A DNA stretch of 64,000 nt from Panagrolaimus kolymaensis (Eukaryota > Nematoda > Chromadorea > Rhabditida > Panagrolaimidae), in the NCBI GenBank assembly GCA_028622995.1, contig JAJQJQ010000031.1, positions 2,542,001 through 2,606,000 of the forward strand. Reading direction: 5' to 3'. This document shows, piece by piece, positions 1 through 12,177 of the stretch (the stretch's first letter is position 1; each line of letters starts with the position of its first letter). The translations under genes were made by a program, and so were the position numbers. The notes under the pieces are model-generated. The model did not search any database. It saw only the letters and a list, made by a program, of their open reading frames with translations, and was not told the DNA's origin.

Positions 1-1611
1 TAAAAATTAGTCTCGAACTAAAATATCCATGATTGTGAAGTGAAGTTGGATGAGAGAGTAGTAGTTTGTTAGTTATAATTTTTTATTTTTTTTAACAAAC
101 AACAAAATAAAGCTAAAAAAGCAATTTGAGTTAGTTTAAGAGGAGCCACAGTTGGTTATAAAGTCTAGAATATAAAAAAACTAACTTTGGATGCGCAATT
201 AAAAAACGGAAATGCCGCCCAAAAAGAGTGAAATGCATCCATCCATCTTTATCCATCTCTCTCCAGAAAATAAGTTTTCCCAAATATTTTCTATTGAGAA
301 ACATGAAAGAAAAAAATAATAAACATTTGAGATTTCTGGTTCGATGAAAAAATTATATTTATTTATTATTTTTAGAAAGATTCCAACCAAATTATGTTTG
401 GGTTTCAGGAAAACAATTTTTTTAAATAAAAAAATAAATGTTTGTTGCTTGCTTTTATGCTTTGGTGTTAGCTACAGTAAAAAAAGTTTTTTGTTTTTGC
501 GGTGGTGTGTAGTCTAATTTTCAAAGAATACTACGAAGAAAGTATTTTTAAATTAATTTATGATTAACCCATGCCTTATTGAATTTAATATATTCTACAT
601 ATATATCTTCCTCATAACAAATATCATGCTCGAGTAATTTCTAAAATATCTAATTCGTTGTTATTGTTTTGAATATTTTTTCTTCCATGTCTCCTTTTTC
701 TATAATTTTTTTCTTTATTTTTATATATAACTAAATATTTTTTGATTCTTATTCATTTTTTAGTAGATTATTTTTCTTTTGTCTTTTATTTTTTATCAGT
801 ACAAATAATACCATATTAAGCTTCCACATGATAATCTTTACCTAAGATAAACTTTCTCCATTCTTTTTTTTATATGTAGTTTTATTTCTTTTTAACTTTT
901 ATTTTATTTATTTGACTCTACCGTTTTTTCATAGAATCAGTTTTAGTTTTTTTGTTTGTTTTCAAATCCAGCTGGGCCCATAAGCGAAGACCACCATCTG
1001 CCTCAAAACTAAAAAAAATTTCATTACATTTTATTAACCAACAACAGTCAGTCTCGATTCGAGAGTTTTGGTAGTTTTAAACTCATCAAAGAGCTGCGTT
1101 TTTTTCTCAAAAAAAAGTTTACCCAAAAAACGTTATAAAAAAGTTTATTTAATGATTTTTTGTTGTAACTGAAAATAGCAAGCGATTGATAAGCGAATAT
1201 GGCTACAAACATCTTTGTTCATCAATGACCCATCTCTTTCGTTTTCGTTTTTTTTCACATGATGATGCTTTTAACTTTTTGGGTGCTCATTATTATTTTA
1301 AACTACCAATTTTTTTTAAAGTCAATCATTCATTCTCGTGGTGATTTTGTTGTTTTCATCCAAAACATTTTTTTCAAATTCGCAAAATTATATGTTTGCC
1401 TTCAAAAAAAACTGTGTATTTTTCTATTCTGTTTTTAGATATGTGGAGTAACCATAAATTTATTTCTACGGCATCATTACGAGTGTTGTTTTCCTCCTGA
1501 AATTATTTATATATTTTGTTAATTTTTTTTAAATTTTGGCTGACATCATAATTATTATTTTTCTGTATTTTTTTAAACAAAAATAAAGTTTAAAATTACA
1601 AAAGGATAAAA
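1..1611. other. 5' intergenic region, no gene seen
   Basis: AT-rich sequence with many T and A runs. The reading frames are short and have no splice-supported partners. The last few hundred bases are the likely promoter and 5' UTR of the receptor gene that starts at 1612. I see no RNA gene or repeat. Confidence 0.5.
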
Positions 1612-3623
1612 ATGGCCATGGCGGTGTCATCAGATGCAATATCAATAATTGGAGGGCTTTATATTGGCATAGGAATTATTGGTTTTATATGTAATGGCAC
1701 CACAGTGTTAATGATAATTATGAAACGGGTTTTTCGTTTATCAGCATATACGATTATGGCAAATGTAGCATTAGCGGATGCGATAATGATGATAGTTGCG
1801 GGAATTGCATGCGGAATGGGAATTTGGTGGACTGATGCAAGTTGTAGTAATTCAACAACGACCATAGATGAAAACAGCAGCAGTTATTTGAGGTTAGTAT
1901 TTACTATTTTTTGATTGTTGTTAAAAAATGAAAAAAAAATTTAGTTTTGATAAAAACATAACTTCCATCTCGCCTGCTTATTTATCATTGACATACAAAA
2001 CTGGCACAAATTGCAGTTTTTTAAGTACTTGTTTAACTTTTTTTGAAGTCTCAGCTTGGATTGCTGGAGTAGTCTCCTATGCTTATCTTGGCCTAAATCG
2101 ATGTGTGGCGATATGCTTTTATGGTACAAAAGCTAAAACATTTAATCGGGTTTCCGTAGCTATTATTGCATCAGTTTCAACATGGGTTTTTGGAATTGCG
2201 GCAGGTTAGCTATTAACTAAATTTTTTCGCGACTCATCGAAATTATGAAATCTTTTTTTCAGCTTGTGTTGGCACTTTTCCGGCTCCTCTCATTGGTAAT
2301 AGACCCGAAATGTGGTCTGTGAGTTTTTTAAGTATGGAAGGCAAAAGACCGGGTAAGAGTGTTATTTTATTTTTTTGTTTTTGACATTTTAAAATGATTG
2401 AGCTGAAAAGAGAACAGGTTCATTTTTAAATTAAAATTGGTAAAAGGGCACAGACTTGTTGTTTATTAAAATTTTTATATTTCTTTAAGTACTGTAGCCA
2501 TTTTATTAATAAATAAGTACACACACCTGCCGGAAACGATCAGCTTATTTTTGCTATTTTGCAACAAAAAGATAAAAAATTTGCAGTAAATTTTTTGTAT
2601 TTTTGAATGAATAATAAAAATTTGCAATAAATTTATATTTACTTTTTTTTCAGCTATTTTTGTAATTGTTTTATTAATGATAAATGTCATCAGTGTTATT
2701 ATGCAATGGGTATGCTCGTCATTGGTTTTATTAAAAATTCGACAAGTTAAACAAAAAATAAGTAAAAATAAATTAAATCAAAATAGTGCCAATCGATTTC
2801 GAAAACAGGTAATTTTTAGCGTAAAAATTAAGTAAAAAAGAAAGATAAGTAATTTTTTTTAGGCGCGGTTGACCTTTCAATTTTTTTATCCAAGTTTACT
2901 TTGCACTATTTCATCTATGATTTATTTTGCTAAACCATATATTAAAGATATGCTTTCGGATGGGCATTTTATTGCATTGCATTTGGTAAAACAGAAAAAA
3001 TTCAAAAAAGTTATTAAATTATTTGAAATTATTCAAATTTTAGATATGGCTTTGCAATCACACATGTAATCCATTTATTTATGCATATTTTAATGAAAGA
3101 ATGAGAATGACTTATAAAGAGATATTAACTTGTGCGCATTTACGTTATGCAATTCAAAAACGAAGAAAGCACGCTACTTTTACTCATGGTGGAAGTAAAT
3201 TTACTCTTTCAAGGTATTTTCAATTTTTTTAAAGTTATTTTTTTCAAAAAGTAAAAAATGTTTTTTAGACGATCTAATAATGGCAATGGTAACGGCGGTG
3301 GTGGTGGAGGACGTTCAAATCGAATGTCAGTTCGTTCAGCCAAATCTCAACGAAATGGAAATTTTGTTCGAAATAGTTTACAAATGCAAAGTCGAGATTT
3401 CGAACAACTTTGTGAATTTATGATGCGTGTAAATCCTTTATATGATAGCAGTGAAGGATGGAGGGAATCTACGGATGATGATGAATGGGATGATGAACCT
3501 ACGCCATTGGAAACTAAAAGTGAAGCAATTGATGTTCATCGAGAATCTCGATCAATTGTAATGAATTTAGGGAGGCAAACTGTTGAACATTGGGCGAGAT
3601 TTGCCAAAAAAGCAAGCATTTAA
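1612..3623 (+). CDS. Rhodopsin-like seven-transmembrane receptor, orphan
   Basis: Seven exons join in phase: 1612-1892, 1945-2204, 2263-2352, 2654-2808, 2863-2985, 3044-3213 and 3269-3623, giving 477 aa. Seen: seven hydrophobic segments, a GFICNGT segment with the TM1 Asn (about residues 24-30), a LADA motif in TM2, Cys residues before TM3, and TM7 with CNPFIYAYFNERM, which fits the NPxxY motif followed by helix 8. The usual DRY at the end of TM3 is replaced by NRC in GLNRCVAI. The cytoplasmic tail is long; it holds a Gly/Asn run (about residues 360-375) and an acidic stretch. Known: rhodopsin-class receptors couple extracellular ligands to G proteins at the plasma membrane. The ligand cannot be read from the sequence. 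Nematode srx/srsx-like or orphan neuropeptide receptor classes are both possible. The GPCR class is secure; the subfamily is not. Confidence 0.85.
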
Positions 3624-4068
3624 AAATAAAAAAAATTTAAAATAATTGAAAATATTGCTTTTTGTTGAGGGCAAAAACTACTTATTTTTTCCAAAATTAA
3701 ATTTTATATTGAATTATTTCTGCATATCTTTTTTCTTTCTTCAATTTTTTGGTATTAAAATTTTTTAATGGTTTAAATTTTTTTCTCATCGTTTTTTTTA
3801 ATTTTTTCTTTTTGCAAAATGTTGGGTTTACTTTTTTTTGATTGAATTATATCTGTATATAATACGTAAGAAATTATTTACTAATAAAAATATATATTTA
3901 TTTAATAAAATATAACAAAATTATTAACTGGACCAATAAAAATTATTTAACTTTTAAAAAAAGTTTACCCTTTTTTTTGAAAACAATAAAGAAAAAAAAG
4001 TTTTAAAAATCATTCATTCATTCGGCTGCCTTTTCACCAACATTCAAATAAATTTTTTTTTGTTTCAT
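3624..4068. other. Convergent 3' intergenic region
   Basis: This 445 bp AT-rich stretch lies between two convergent genes, so it holds both 3' UTRs. Several AATAAA-like signals can be seen. No coding potential is evident. Confidence 0.5.
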
Positions 4069-6212
4069 TCAAAGCTCTGTCTTTTTCTTTTTATCACCGT
4101 CTTTCTTGGATTTCTGAAAATGAAAATGTTAAAAATACAATAATATTTGTAAAAACTATTTTTGGCAATATTTTTAAATTAGATTTATTTTATTTTAAAA
4201 AACTTGCCTTTTCTGATTTTTCGTCATCAGATTTTTTCTGTTGCTTCTTTTCATCCTTTTTGGAATCCTTTTCTTTGGTTTCTTTTTTACTATCTTTTTG
4301 CTTTTTATCTTCCTTCTTTTCTGATTTTTTCTCGGATGATTTTTCTTTCTTGTCGTCAGCCTTCTCTGCCTTTTCAGATTTATCGGATTTTTCTTTCTTT
4401 TCGGTCTTCTTTTTTGCTTCCTTTTTATCTTTCTTTTCAGTTTTATCTTTCTTTTCGGTTTCTTTTTTCTCGGTTTTATCCTTCTTTTCGGTTTTTTCAG
4501 TTTTCTTCTCTTCCTTCTTTTTGTCTTCCTTCTTTTCTGTGGCTTCAGCGGCCTTCTTTTTATCTTCATTTTCTTCTGTTTTTTCTTTCTTGGCCTTCTT
4601 TTTATCACTGACAGCTTCGTCCTTTTTCTTTTCTTCCTTTACTGTAGTAGTGTCCTTTCCAGTTTCAACATCATCGGTAGATGCATCACCTCCAAATTCT
4701 TTCAATGCCACTTTCATAGCTTTAAGGACGTCAACGGCTTGAGGAAAATAATATGCGTTGTTTGGATAATTTTTTTTGTTATCCACGGCTAATAGGTCAC
4801 CATTTATGTCTATAAAAAAATAAGAATAAAGCAAAATAAAATTAAATAATATATTTTTTTGTACTTTTTAATATAAATATTTTTTAATTTGCGCACACGC
4901 AATTGGTCGCGGAGATACAATATTGACGTTTTTGAATGAAATGAAAGAAATGTTTTTTTGGAAGCTTTTGTTTTTTTTTATCCCGGAATTTTATATTTAA
5001 ATGACTTAAAAGAGTTGTTGTTTTTAACTTTATTTTAAGTTTAAGATTTATTTAATTAAATATTACGGTGATGTTTTTGAGAGCTCAAATATTTTTTGTA
5101 AATTTATTTCAAATTATTTCTTCTTCTTGCAAAAGGCTGAAACGAAGCTTCAAAAAATTATTTTATATTAAAGTTCAGAAAAGTCGTGGTAAGACTCGTG
5201 GCTATTAAATTTTAACTCATATATGCTTTTTTTAGCTTCTGTAGATCCCATTTCTGAAGTATATACTATAAATCGACCTTTATCGTCTAATCCTCAAAAT
5301 ACTCATCCCTCTAATTTTCACTCAACTCCCGGGTCATTTTCAAATTCCCATTCTCTTCGAGCTTCAATAAGTTCGCTAACACCTTTTCCAAATTTAAGTT
5401 TATCAGTCGATCCAATGTCAGATGTTCTTACAATTCCTCGCCCATTATCTGAATATCATCAAGCAATTAGCCTTCATTCAGCACCAGGCTCATTTTCAAC
5501 TCCAAGAAATTTACGAGCTTCGTCATTAACTTCGCTCAATGCTCCTCTCCCAAAATTAAGCATTGATAATAATTCTATACATGATAATACTTATTTACAT
5601 TCTATGCCTTATATTGGTCCAACTACGGATTATTATAATAATAATAAAGCTTAAAAAAAGACTCTGACTAATAATTCCTATGCTTATTTAATTATACATT
5701 TTTGCAACTATTTTTAATTTAAGACTATTGAGTTTAAGTTTAATTTGATTTTTTGACGCAGGTTTTTGCTACAATAATTTTTATATTAAATTAAAAACGA
5801 ACCTAAGAAAAAGAGACGTGGAATGTAAGCTCCATCGGGGGCATATCGTTCATCATCGGGTTCTTCATCATCTTCAAGATTGACCATAACAAATTTTTTG
5901 CTAAGTTCAACAAATTCTGCTCGCTTGTTAGATCCTTTGAAGTTTTTCTTCAAAGCTAAAAAACAATTAGTTTTTGAATTTTAAAACCCTTCGAAATTAT
6001 GCCAAACCTTTGCAAGCTCCACACCAAGTTTTATGAATCAACAAAAATACGGGTTTATTTTGTTCTTTTCCAAGATTGAGGGCGCTATCCCATGAAACCC
6101 AATCGATATCAGTGCCAAATCCATGAGATATATCAAAAGTTTCTTCCTCATCAACGGAAAAAACAGCCACAAAAGCTGTGATAAGCAATAAAAAGACAAC
6201 AGCGACTTTCAT
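4069..6212 (-). CDS. TXNDC12/ERp18-like ER thioredoxin with Lys-rich insertion
   Basis: Four exons on the minus strand: 6212-6008, 5955-5803, 4809-4208 and 4113-4069, giving 334 aa. Residues 1-20 are a signal peptide. The thioredoxin fold spans about 28-160 and carries the active site WCGAC (Cys64, Cys67). It is followed by [17 protein letters not shown] and YIPRLFFLD, the hallmark segments of the TXNDC12/AGR family. Family members are ER thiol-disulfide oxidoreductases of ~170 aa. Here about 160 residues of Lys/Glu/Ser/Asp-rich low complexity (162-320) sit between the fold and the C-terminus. The last four residues are KTEL, a plausible KDEL-type retrieval signal. Reaching KTEL in frame requires intron 3 to use a GC donor (AG|GCAAGT), because the nearby GT gives a premature stop. 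Intron 2 contains another gene on the opposite strand. Confidence 0.88.
5071..5654 (+). CDS. Nested two-exon gene with internal duplication, unknown
   Basis: Predicted exons are 5071-5188 and 5236-5654 (178 aa), joined in phase by a short intron with a GTAAGA donor and a TTTTTTTAG acceptor. The whole gene lies inside intron 2 of the ER thioredoxin gene on the other strand. The N-terminal ~39 residues are hydrophobic then strongly basic. The rest holds two imperfect copies of a ~50-residue Ser/Pro-rich unit: [17 protein letters not shown] matches [25 protein letters not shown] matches HSAPGSFS, and both are followed by LRAS and an [15 protein letters not shown] segment. I recognise no family. 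The repeats and the intact frame argue for coding. The first exon is less certain, and the second could instead join a different upstream exon. Confidence 0.55.
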
Positions 6213-7116
6213 CCCTAAAACTAAAAAATTATTTTAGTTATAAAAACAATGATAATTTAATTTTATTTAATCTTTTTATATTTCAAGAAAGAATAACCTT
6301 GTCAATTCAAATAAGGAAAATGGAAAAAGAAGGAAGGAAAAGATTTGATTTTTTTTATTTTAGTCCTTCAAGACTGAAAAATAAAAATAGGTCAAAGAAA
6401 AAAATTTGTTAACTAAAAATGAACACAACAACAGGGTCGTCGCTGTCGTTATCGTCGTCGACCTGCGCAAAAGGACGTTGATTTTTTTTGACGGGGACGC
6501 GTGTCCGCCGGTAAAGAAAAAAAAGAAGAATTTTTTATTTGTTTGACTTTTTTTCAAAACGAATCAATATATGGCTTTAAAACCATTATGGGTTTATAAA
6601 TGCATTAACACGTTGCTTAAAAATAATATATTTATAAATAATATTTTTTTTATACAAAGTAAATACAAACAAACAAAACAAAAAAAATCAATCAATCAAT
6701 TTTTTTAGCAAACATAAATGCGAAAAAAGAAATAATATAAAAGTGAAAAAGATATTTATTGCTTTTATCTTTGAAGAAAGAAAGGTCATACAGAAAAAAT
6801 TACTAATTTAAATAAAAATTAATTTTTAAGTTTTTTATAGCACAATGTTTTTGTGGTTTAAATAAATGCAAATTTTTAACGTTTTTTTAATGCTAAAATG
6901 CGAAGAAAAAAAAAGACAAAGAAAAAAGCAACAAAAAAATGAAAACCCGTAGGCAAGAAAAAAAAATATAAAAGACGAGGAGGACAAAAAAGAGGCGAAT
7001 AGTTTTTTTACGAGAACGACGACCGATATTTGACTTTTTTAGAAATTATAAAAAAAATTAATTTTGGTTTATTAATAATAACTGATTATGAATTTTTATT
7101 TTCGAAGAGTAAAACT
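6213..7116. other. Intergenic region
   Basis: About 900 bp between the promoter end of the ER thioredoxin gene and the 3' end of the MGRN1 gene. AT-rich with a small GC-richer patch near 6430-6510. No splice-supported coding sequence is seen. Confidence 0.5.
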
Positions 7117-8954
7117 TTACGACGATGAATCAGTTGCATCATTTTTAGAAGATGGATTATTTTGACTTTTTATTGAATTTGAACTTGAAACTCGTTGCAC
7201 TGTGTTACTATCAACTCTGACAACCGTGGCATGTTGATGAGAATTTGGTTTGATTAGAACTGGAGGTACAGAAGGATCCTGAAATTTTGAAATAAAATAA
7301 ATTAATGATTTGCATATTAGTTTTTTTCCTTACTTCAATTACTTCGCTATTGTTGATTGGTTGAAGCTCAATTTCCACTACGCTTGAGGCATTGTGAACA
7401 GCGTTTGTAGCCTTGAAAAATTATATTCATAGATAAAATACTTTCGTAAATTAATGACTTACTTTAGCAGATTTATCTTTGCGAGTTTTAATTTTTACAG
7501 ACGTTTCCCTTTTAGCAGGTTGGGGCGAACCATTTCCTGAATTACCCGGTCCGTTAAGAGCTTCAACAAGAGTAAGGCGTGATTGTTGATGATGATGATT
7601 AGATGACCCGTTTTCACCACCCGCTGTAGGAGTAAATTTGAATAAGGCTTTAAACGGTGAACGGCAAATAGGACAATTTTGAAGCTAAAATTAAACATTT
7701 AATAATTTAAATACCAAAGTTTTTTGAAAATATTATTACTTTAAATCTTAAAGTCTCGGCACACCCATTACAAATACACAAATGTCGGCAGGGCAATATC
7801 ACCGTGTCCCTCGGATTTGCCATACAAATAATACATTCAGCGCTATTTTCATCGATCGATCGAGCAGAAAATTCTTTATTTTCTATTCCATAAACTTCTT
7901 GCAATAAATAAGTTACACCATCAGCAATAATTTTTTGTTTTAGAGGTTTGAGAATTAATGAGGCACTTTGATCACTGGATTTATCGATGCTACACATTGT
8001 CGCTTGAACATGAACAGATAGCTTTTGGTCTGCATTAGGAACAGAACGAACTTCAATAACTATAGGGAAATAATGGCCGCCATCGTAATGGAACTAAAAA
8101 ATGAATATATATAAAATGAAAAATTTGAATATATAAAAAATTATTTTGTGAAAGCTTACTGGAAATGAATATTTTTGAGGATAAAATAAAAATTTATCAA
8201 AAACTTGATCAGAACCTGATGGAAAATAAACTCGTTCAGATGAATCATTATTTGTTTTAGAGGTGAAACTAAAATTCAAAGGTTTAATAAATATTCTTTT
8301 TGAAATTATGGACTCACTTGATATGAGAATGATCAACATGTTCTCTGGCAAGAAAATGAATTTGTACATAACATTCTGTATCAGCATCTAATATAAATTC
8401 GAGTCGATAACATGGCTCTTCCTCACTTGGAATTCTAAAATTTCGTGAATTATTTTTCTAAATTAACTTTTCTAGAATTTACTAACCTAATAAATTTAAT
8501 TGAATCCCTTCGAACATTTATAAGTAAATTTAATACTTTCACCGTATGAGCTATTCCTCGAACATTATATGGATACTATAAAATTTATATATTCATTTAA
8601 AGCAAACTATTTTGTAAGGGTTAACAACGAACCGGAACAGCTTTAGATCCAAGCATTTCTAAATCGGAATTATCCCCAAATAAAAAAGTATCAGGTTTAG
8701 CAACATCAAATCGTTCACCACCCATCAAAAAATGTGTACCAAAATAAGAGCCTGAAATTTAAGGTTTAATATTACTTTTTTCATTGAAAGTTTTTTTGGA
8801 GCTTACCATTATTAGCTCGATTCATAATTCCACCTTCTTCAATTTCACTAAAAGTTGCGGATGGCACAGGTGGATCTCCTCCACCACTCACAGTTGTGTT
8901 GGAATGATTCCGAAATGGAATTAATCTTGCCACGCATGAAGCCACACTGCCCAT
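7117..8954 (-). CDS. MGRN1: Mahogunin-type RING E3 ubiquitin ligase
   Basis: Nine exons: 8954-8807, 8751-8633, 8575-8487, 8434-8318, 8268-8160, 8093-7740, 7684-7463, 7411-7334 and 7278-7117, all in phase, 465 aa. The start at 8954 gives MGSVASC, a classic N-myristoylation context shared with vertebrate MGRN1 (MGS start); an upstream ATG at 8969 would hide it. The segments SYFGTHFLMGGERFD and INVRRDSIKFIR match the MGRN1/RNF157 family. A C3HC4 RING lies at about 281-320: CIIC, CRHLCICNGC, then CPIC in the next exon, so an intron splits the RING. The tail is Ser/Thr/Asn-rich. Known: the family ubiquitinates substrates including TSG101 and receptors and acts in endosomal trafficking. Nematode function is inferred from the family. 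Confidence 0.93.
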
Positions 8955-8969
8955 AACTTGCCTTGGCAT

Positions 8970-10195
8970 TAAACTATTTAAATGCTCAAAAGATTTTTAA
9001 ATTAAATTCATTCGTTTAAATACATAAATATTATATATTTTTTTGGCTGGATTGATTTCTCTGAAAGCTAAAAATCAAAATCAATCTAAAGTTGTTGTTT
9101 GTAGTTTTTATAACAAAAAAATATATATATAATAAAAGATTTTGTGGACAATGGTCCTCCTCCTCCGTCAAAAGAAAAGAAAAAAGTGAAAATCGCGTAA
9201 ATTTTTGTATTGACAAACATAAACATATGTGTTAGCTTTTTATGTTGCTTACATTTGTGTTCAAGAATGTGTGTTTGGGTGCACGTGGTGGTAAAAATTA
9301 AAAAAAACTTGAAAGATAAGGTTGATGGTGTTTTTAAAAAGTTTTGAAGGAAAAAAGAGAGTTTGTTACTAAAAAGGCGGCTTTTGTTGATTTTGTTAAA
9401 GTTAATATAAGCAGGAATAGCAAATATCAAATAAAAATGAGGAATAAGTAAATATAAAGCAAATCTGGGAATAATAATCAAAAAAGTTTTCTAAAACAAA
9501 ACTTGAAGAATAATTTATAAATCTTAAATAAATAAATAAATAATAATGATTCAGATTTTTGAAAAAATATTAAATTAACCAACGCTAATTTGGTTACAAA
9601 AAATAAGATGAAGAAAGAATTGTAAGAATCACGTCTAAAATTATTGACTGACTTGCGCGATAGTCAAAGTTTGGTGTCGTCGTTGTCGATGTCGCGCACA
9701 GTCAAAGCTTCCGTTCGTTCGTTTTCATCCCCACAGGCGACGACGACGACGATACGAAGACGAATATATACAAACAACCATTTCACTGTTCTTTATGGTC
9801 AATCAAAAAAAAAGAAGAAGACGATAGAGAGGAGAGAAAAAAATTTAATTTTTTTACGAGGTTCTTCGCCACAACTTTTTTTTGTTTGCGCACATCTTTT
9901 TTTTCTTTCTTTCTTTCGTCTCTTTCCATTGTTCAACAGCACAAACTAACCAACAACCAACTCACATATGTGTAAACGCATGAGTTAAATAAATCTTTTC
10001 TTCTTCTTTGGTATAATGTTCAATTTGCCACTCGCCTGCTTTATTAGTGCTTTAGAGTTTTATTTTATTTTTTGATAAGAAAAAGTTATTTATATGGATT
10101 ATTATTCCGTAAATGATTTAATTTTGCAGAAGAAAAAAACGCCCAAATTATTTTTAATATATTTACTTTTAAATTAAAAAATGTATTATCAAGAA
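8970..10195. other. Intergenic region
   Basis: About 1.2 kb upstream of the MGRN1 gene. AT-rich, with a GC-richer island near 9650-9790 containing repeated TCGTCG and GACGACG motifs. No convincing exon. It probably contains the MGRN1 promoter. Confidence 0.5.
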
Positions 10196-10785
10196 CCGCG
10201 GGTGCAATTTGGCGAAGCGCCTTAAAGTTATAAATAAATACATATAATGAAAATATTTTCGCCAAATCTGGAATTTCATAATCTTAAAATATTATTTTGT
10301 AAATCATTTTTGTTATTTTAAAACATTTTTTAATCTAAGACAAAATTCTTTTTAGATTTTCTTTCAAAGCTTGAGTAACCTCTCTTGAATTATGAGTAAC
10401 AAAAATTATGTAACAAAAATTATATGCCCAAGAAGCTTTCTGAAGAGGATTTAAAATCTCCAGCATATTCGAATTTTAAAAATGTTTGGAAACAAATGGA
10501 AAAGAAGAAACTCGAACAACAGAAATCAAAAGAATCGAAACAAGAAGAAATCTAAGCCAAATCATTACAATCATCGCCGACCATAATCCATTCATTTTTT
10601 TATTTATTGTTTTATATGTTTTTGAAGCTTTAAATCTTTTTTATGTACGGATGTATACCGAATAAACTTTGATATTTTTAAAAGGTTTGATAAATGCTTT
10701 TTGCTTGTTTGTTTACCAGCTTGCCATCCTCAAACTTTCCTCCATTATAATAATGTTTAATTTGTTGGGTGTTAACTATGACGAA
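10196..10785 (+). repeat. Duplicated microprotein locus, copy A
   Basis: This ~590 bp segment is closely similar, in the same orientation, to 13020-13605. Similarity covers upstream sequence, a small ORF, the 3' UTR with AATAAA (10661), and ~100 bp beyond. It begins with an inverted pair, ATTTGGCGAA (10207-10216) and TTCGCCAAAT (10258-10267), which is also present in the other copy. Confidence 0.8.
10424..10555 (+). CDS. Microprotein, copy A (43 aa)
   Basis: The ORF starts MPKKLSEEDL and ends at TAA 10553-10555. It contains SPAY, KNVWK and a Lys/Glu/Gln-rich C-terminal half, so it is hydrophilic and probably helical. The start at 10424 is supported by the second copy, where the same Met lies in frame. 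An ATG 32 bp upstream matches the start of copy B but is out of frame here because of a ~14 bp tandem insertion. An AATAAA follows at 10661. Family unknown. Because similarity also extends outside the ORF, duplication alone does not prove coding; frame conservation between copies does support it. Confidence 0.5.
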   Translation: MPKKLSEEDLKSPAYSNFKNVWKQMEKKKLEQQKSKESKQEEI

Positions 10786-10890
10786 AATCTTTTAAATCTT
10801 CATTTTTTTGTTTTTAAGAACTACAATATACATAATGACGATACAGAAACAAAAGCTTTTTATTTTCAAATAATGCAAAAAATTACTTAA

Positions 10891-12177
10891 TTAAACTTGC
10901 AAATCCTTCGATTTGGGAATTCTCCATTTTACATTAACTTCCGAATTATCATATGAAATAATACCGGAATGAAAATTCCAATTAGGGTTGGAAGTATTAC
11001 TTTGAAAGCCTTCAAGCCATTTGGCATCAATAGGTTCCTTAAACAAACATATTTTGATAAAACGCAATCTACGGAATTTAATAAATGTTTACTTGACTAT
11101 TATCAACAACATCAATTTTTGCTTTGATTTTAAAAATTTTGTTTTCTGAAAGAAATAAAAAAAACTGATCAAAATTTGTTAACGATTGCAAATCATTTGT
11201 TAAAGTAATGGGATAATAAATAATTAAGTCGGTTATAAATGGAAAAGATTTCTTGATATTTTGTAAATATAAAAAATCCGTACTATAATTATCATGCAAA
11301 TTTGTAATTTTAAGGGTAAGAGTTTTAACGGAATGAAATAGAGAGCTAAAAAAATTTAAATTAAAAAATAGGCACAATTTCTTTTTTTAATGTCGTACTT
11401 TTCTATGTCATTCTTAAATGCATCTTTAATCCTGTGAACTGGGAGGGAAATTGTTAAAGCATCAGCTTTTGGAAAATTATTGTTTATTTCAGTAAAATTA
11501 GATATATTATCCAAGTATTCAAAACTTTCTAGATCCAGCTCTTTCAAATCATAGAAAAAACATCCAAGTGTCAAATGTTTGATAGTTTTACGCAAATGTA
11601 AAATAATTCTATTTGCATTTTCATTATAATTATATCCACTTTTGAAAGTTGTCAATTCTAAAAAACAAATTATTTAGACTAATCAAAATGAATAATAAGT
11701 TACTTTTGACTAAAATAATTGTCTTTATAATTTTCGAATATGTAGCTTCACAAATATCTGAATGAATAATTTCCTCGTTATTACCGCGCTTTCTTCCACG
11801 TCTTCGTTTTGTTTCAGGGCTAACAACTAGTGAAATTTCTAAAGTTGTATAAGGTTTATCACTCCATAAAACAAGCTTTTTAATGGAATAGCCAATACAA
11901 TTCATTAAACTTTCAACAAATAATTTCTCATAGGATGCTTGATTATTATCCTAAAAAACAAGCATAATTGCTTAAGGGGAATAAAATATATTCATACCCA
12001 TCCAACTTTAAAAGCATCTTTATCTAATTCCAAAAAATTTATGGAAATGAACGCGTCTTTTAGAGCCTTCCAACATGGCTTTCCGCTTAATCCAAAAGCA
12101 TATATTCTTGATTGATCTCCATCAATAATAACTTTTTTGGCAATTTCACCAAGAATTTCTTGATTCAAAACTGGCAT
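10891..12177 (-). CDS. F-box-like nematode protein, five exons
   Basis: Exons 12177-11998, 11950-11704, 11657-11399, 11345-11093 and 11037-10891 join in phase to 361 aa. The N-terminus (MPVLNQEILGEIAKKVI) resembles an F-box helix. The remainder has scattered Leu-rich segments of the kind seen in large, fast-evolving nematode families of presumed SCF substrate adaptors. A basic patch (KRRRGRKRG) occurs near residue 112. The donor of exon 3 is the weakest join: a GTACGA site is needed to keep phase. Role as an ubiquitin-ligase adaptor is inference only. Two other genes in this window (53837-54712 and 57997-59386) have a similar style. Confidence 0.7.

Noticed and set aside
4204..4742. Long plus-strand frames rich in Ser/Phe opposite the Lys-rich tail
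   Set aside because: They are the antisense shadow of a low-complexity Lys/Glu codon tract; composition is an artefact and there are no splice partners.
10669..10890. 73-codon ORF after microprotein copy A
   Set aside because: The matching region of copy B does not keep this frame; it is 3' flank.
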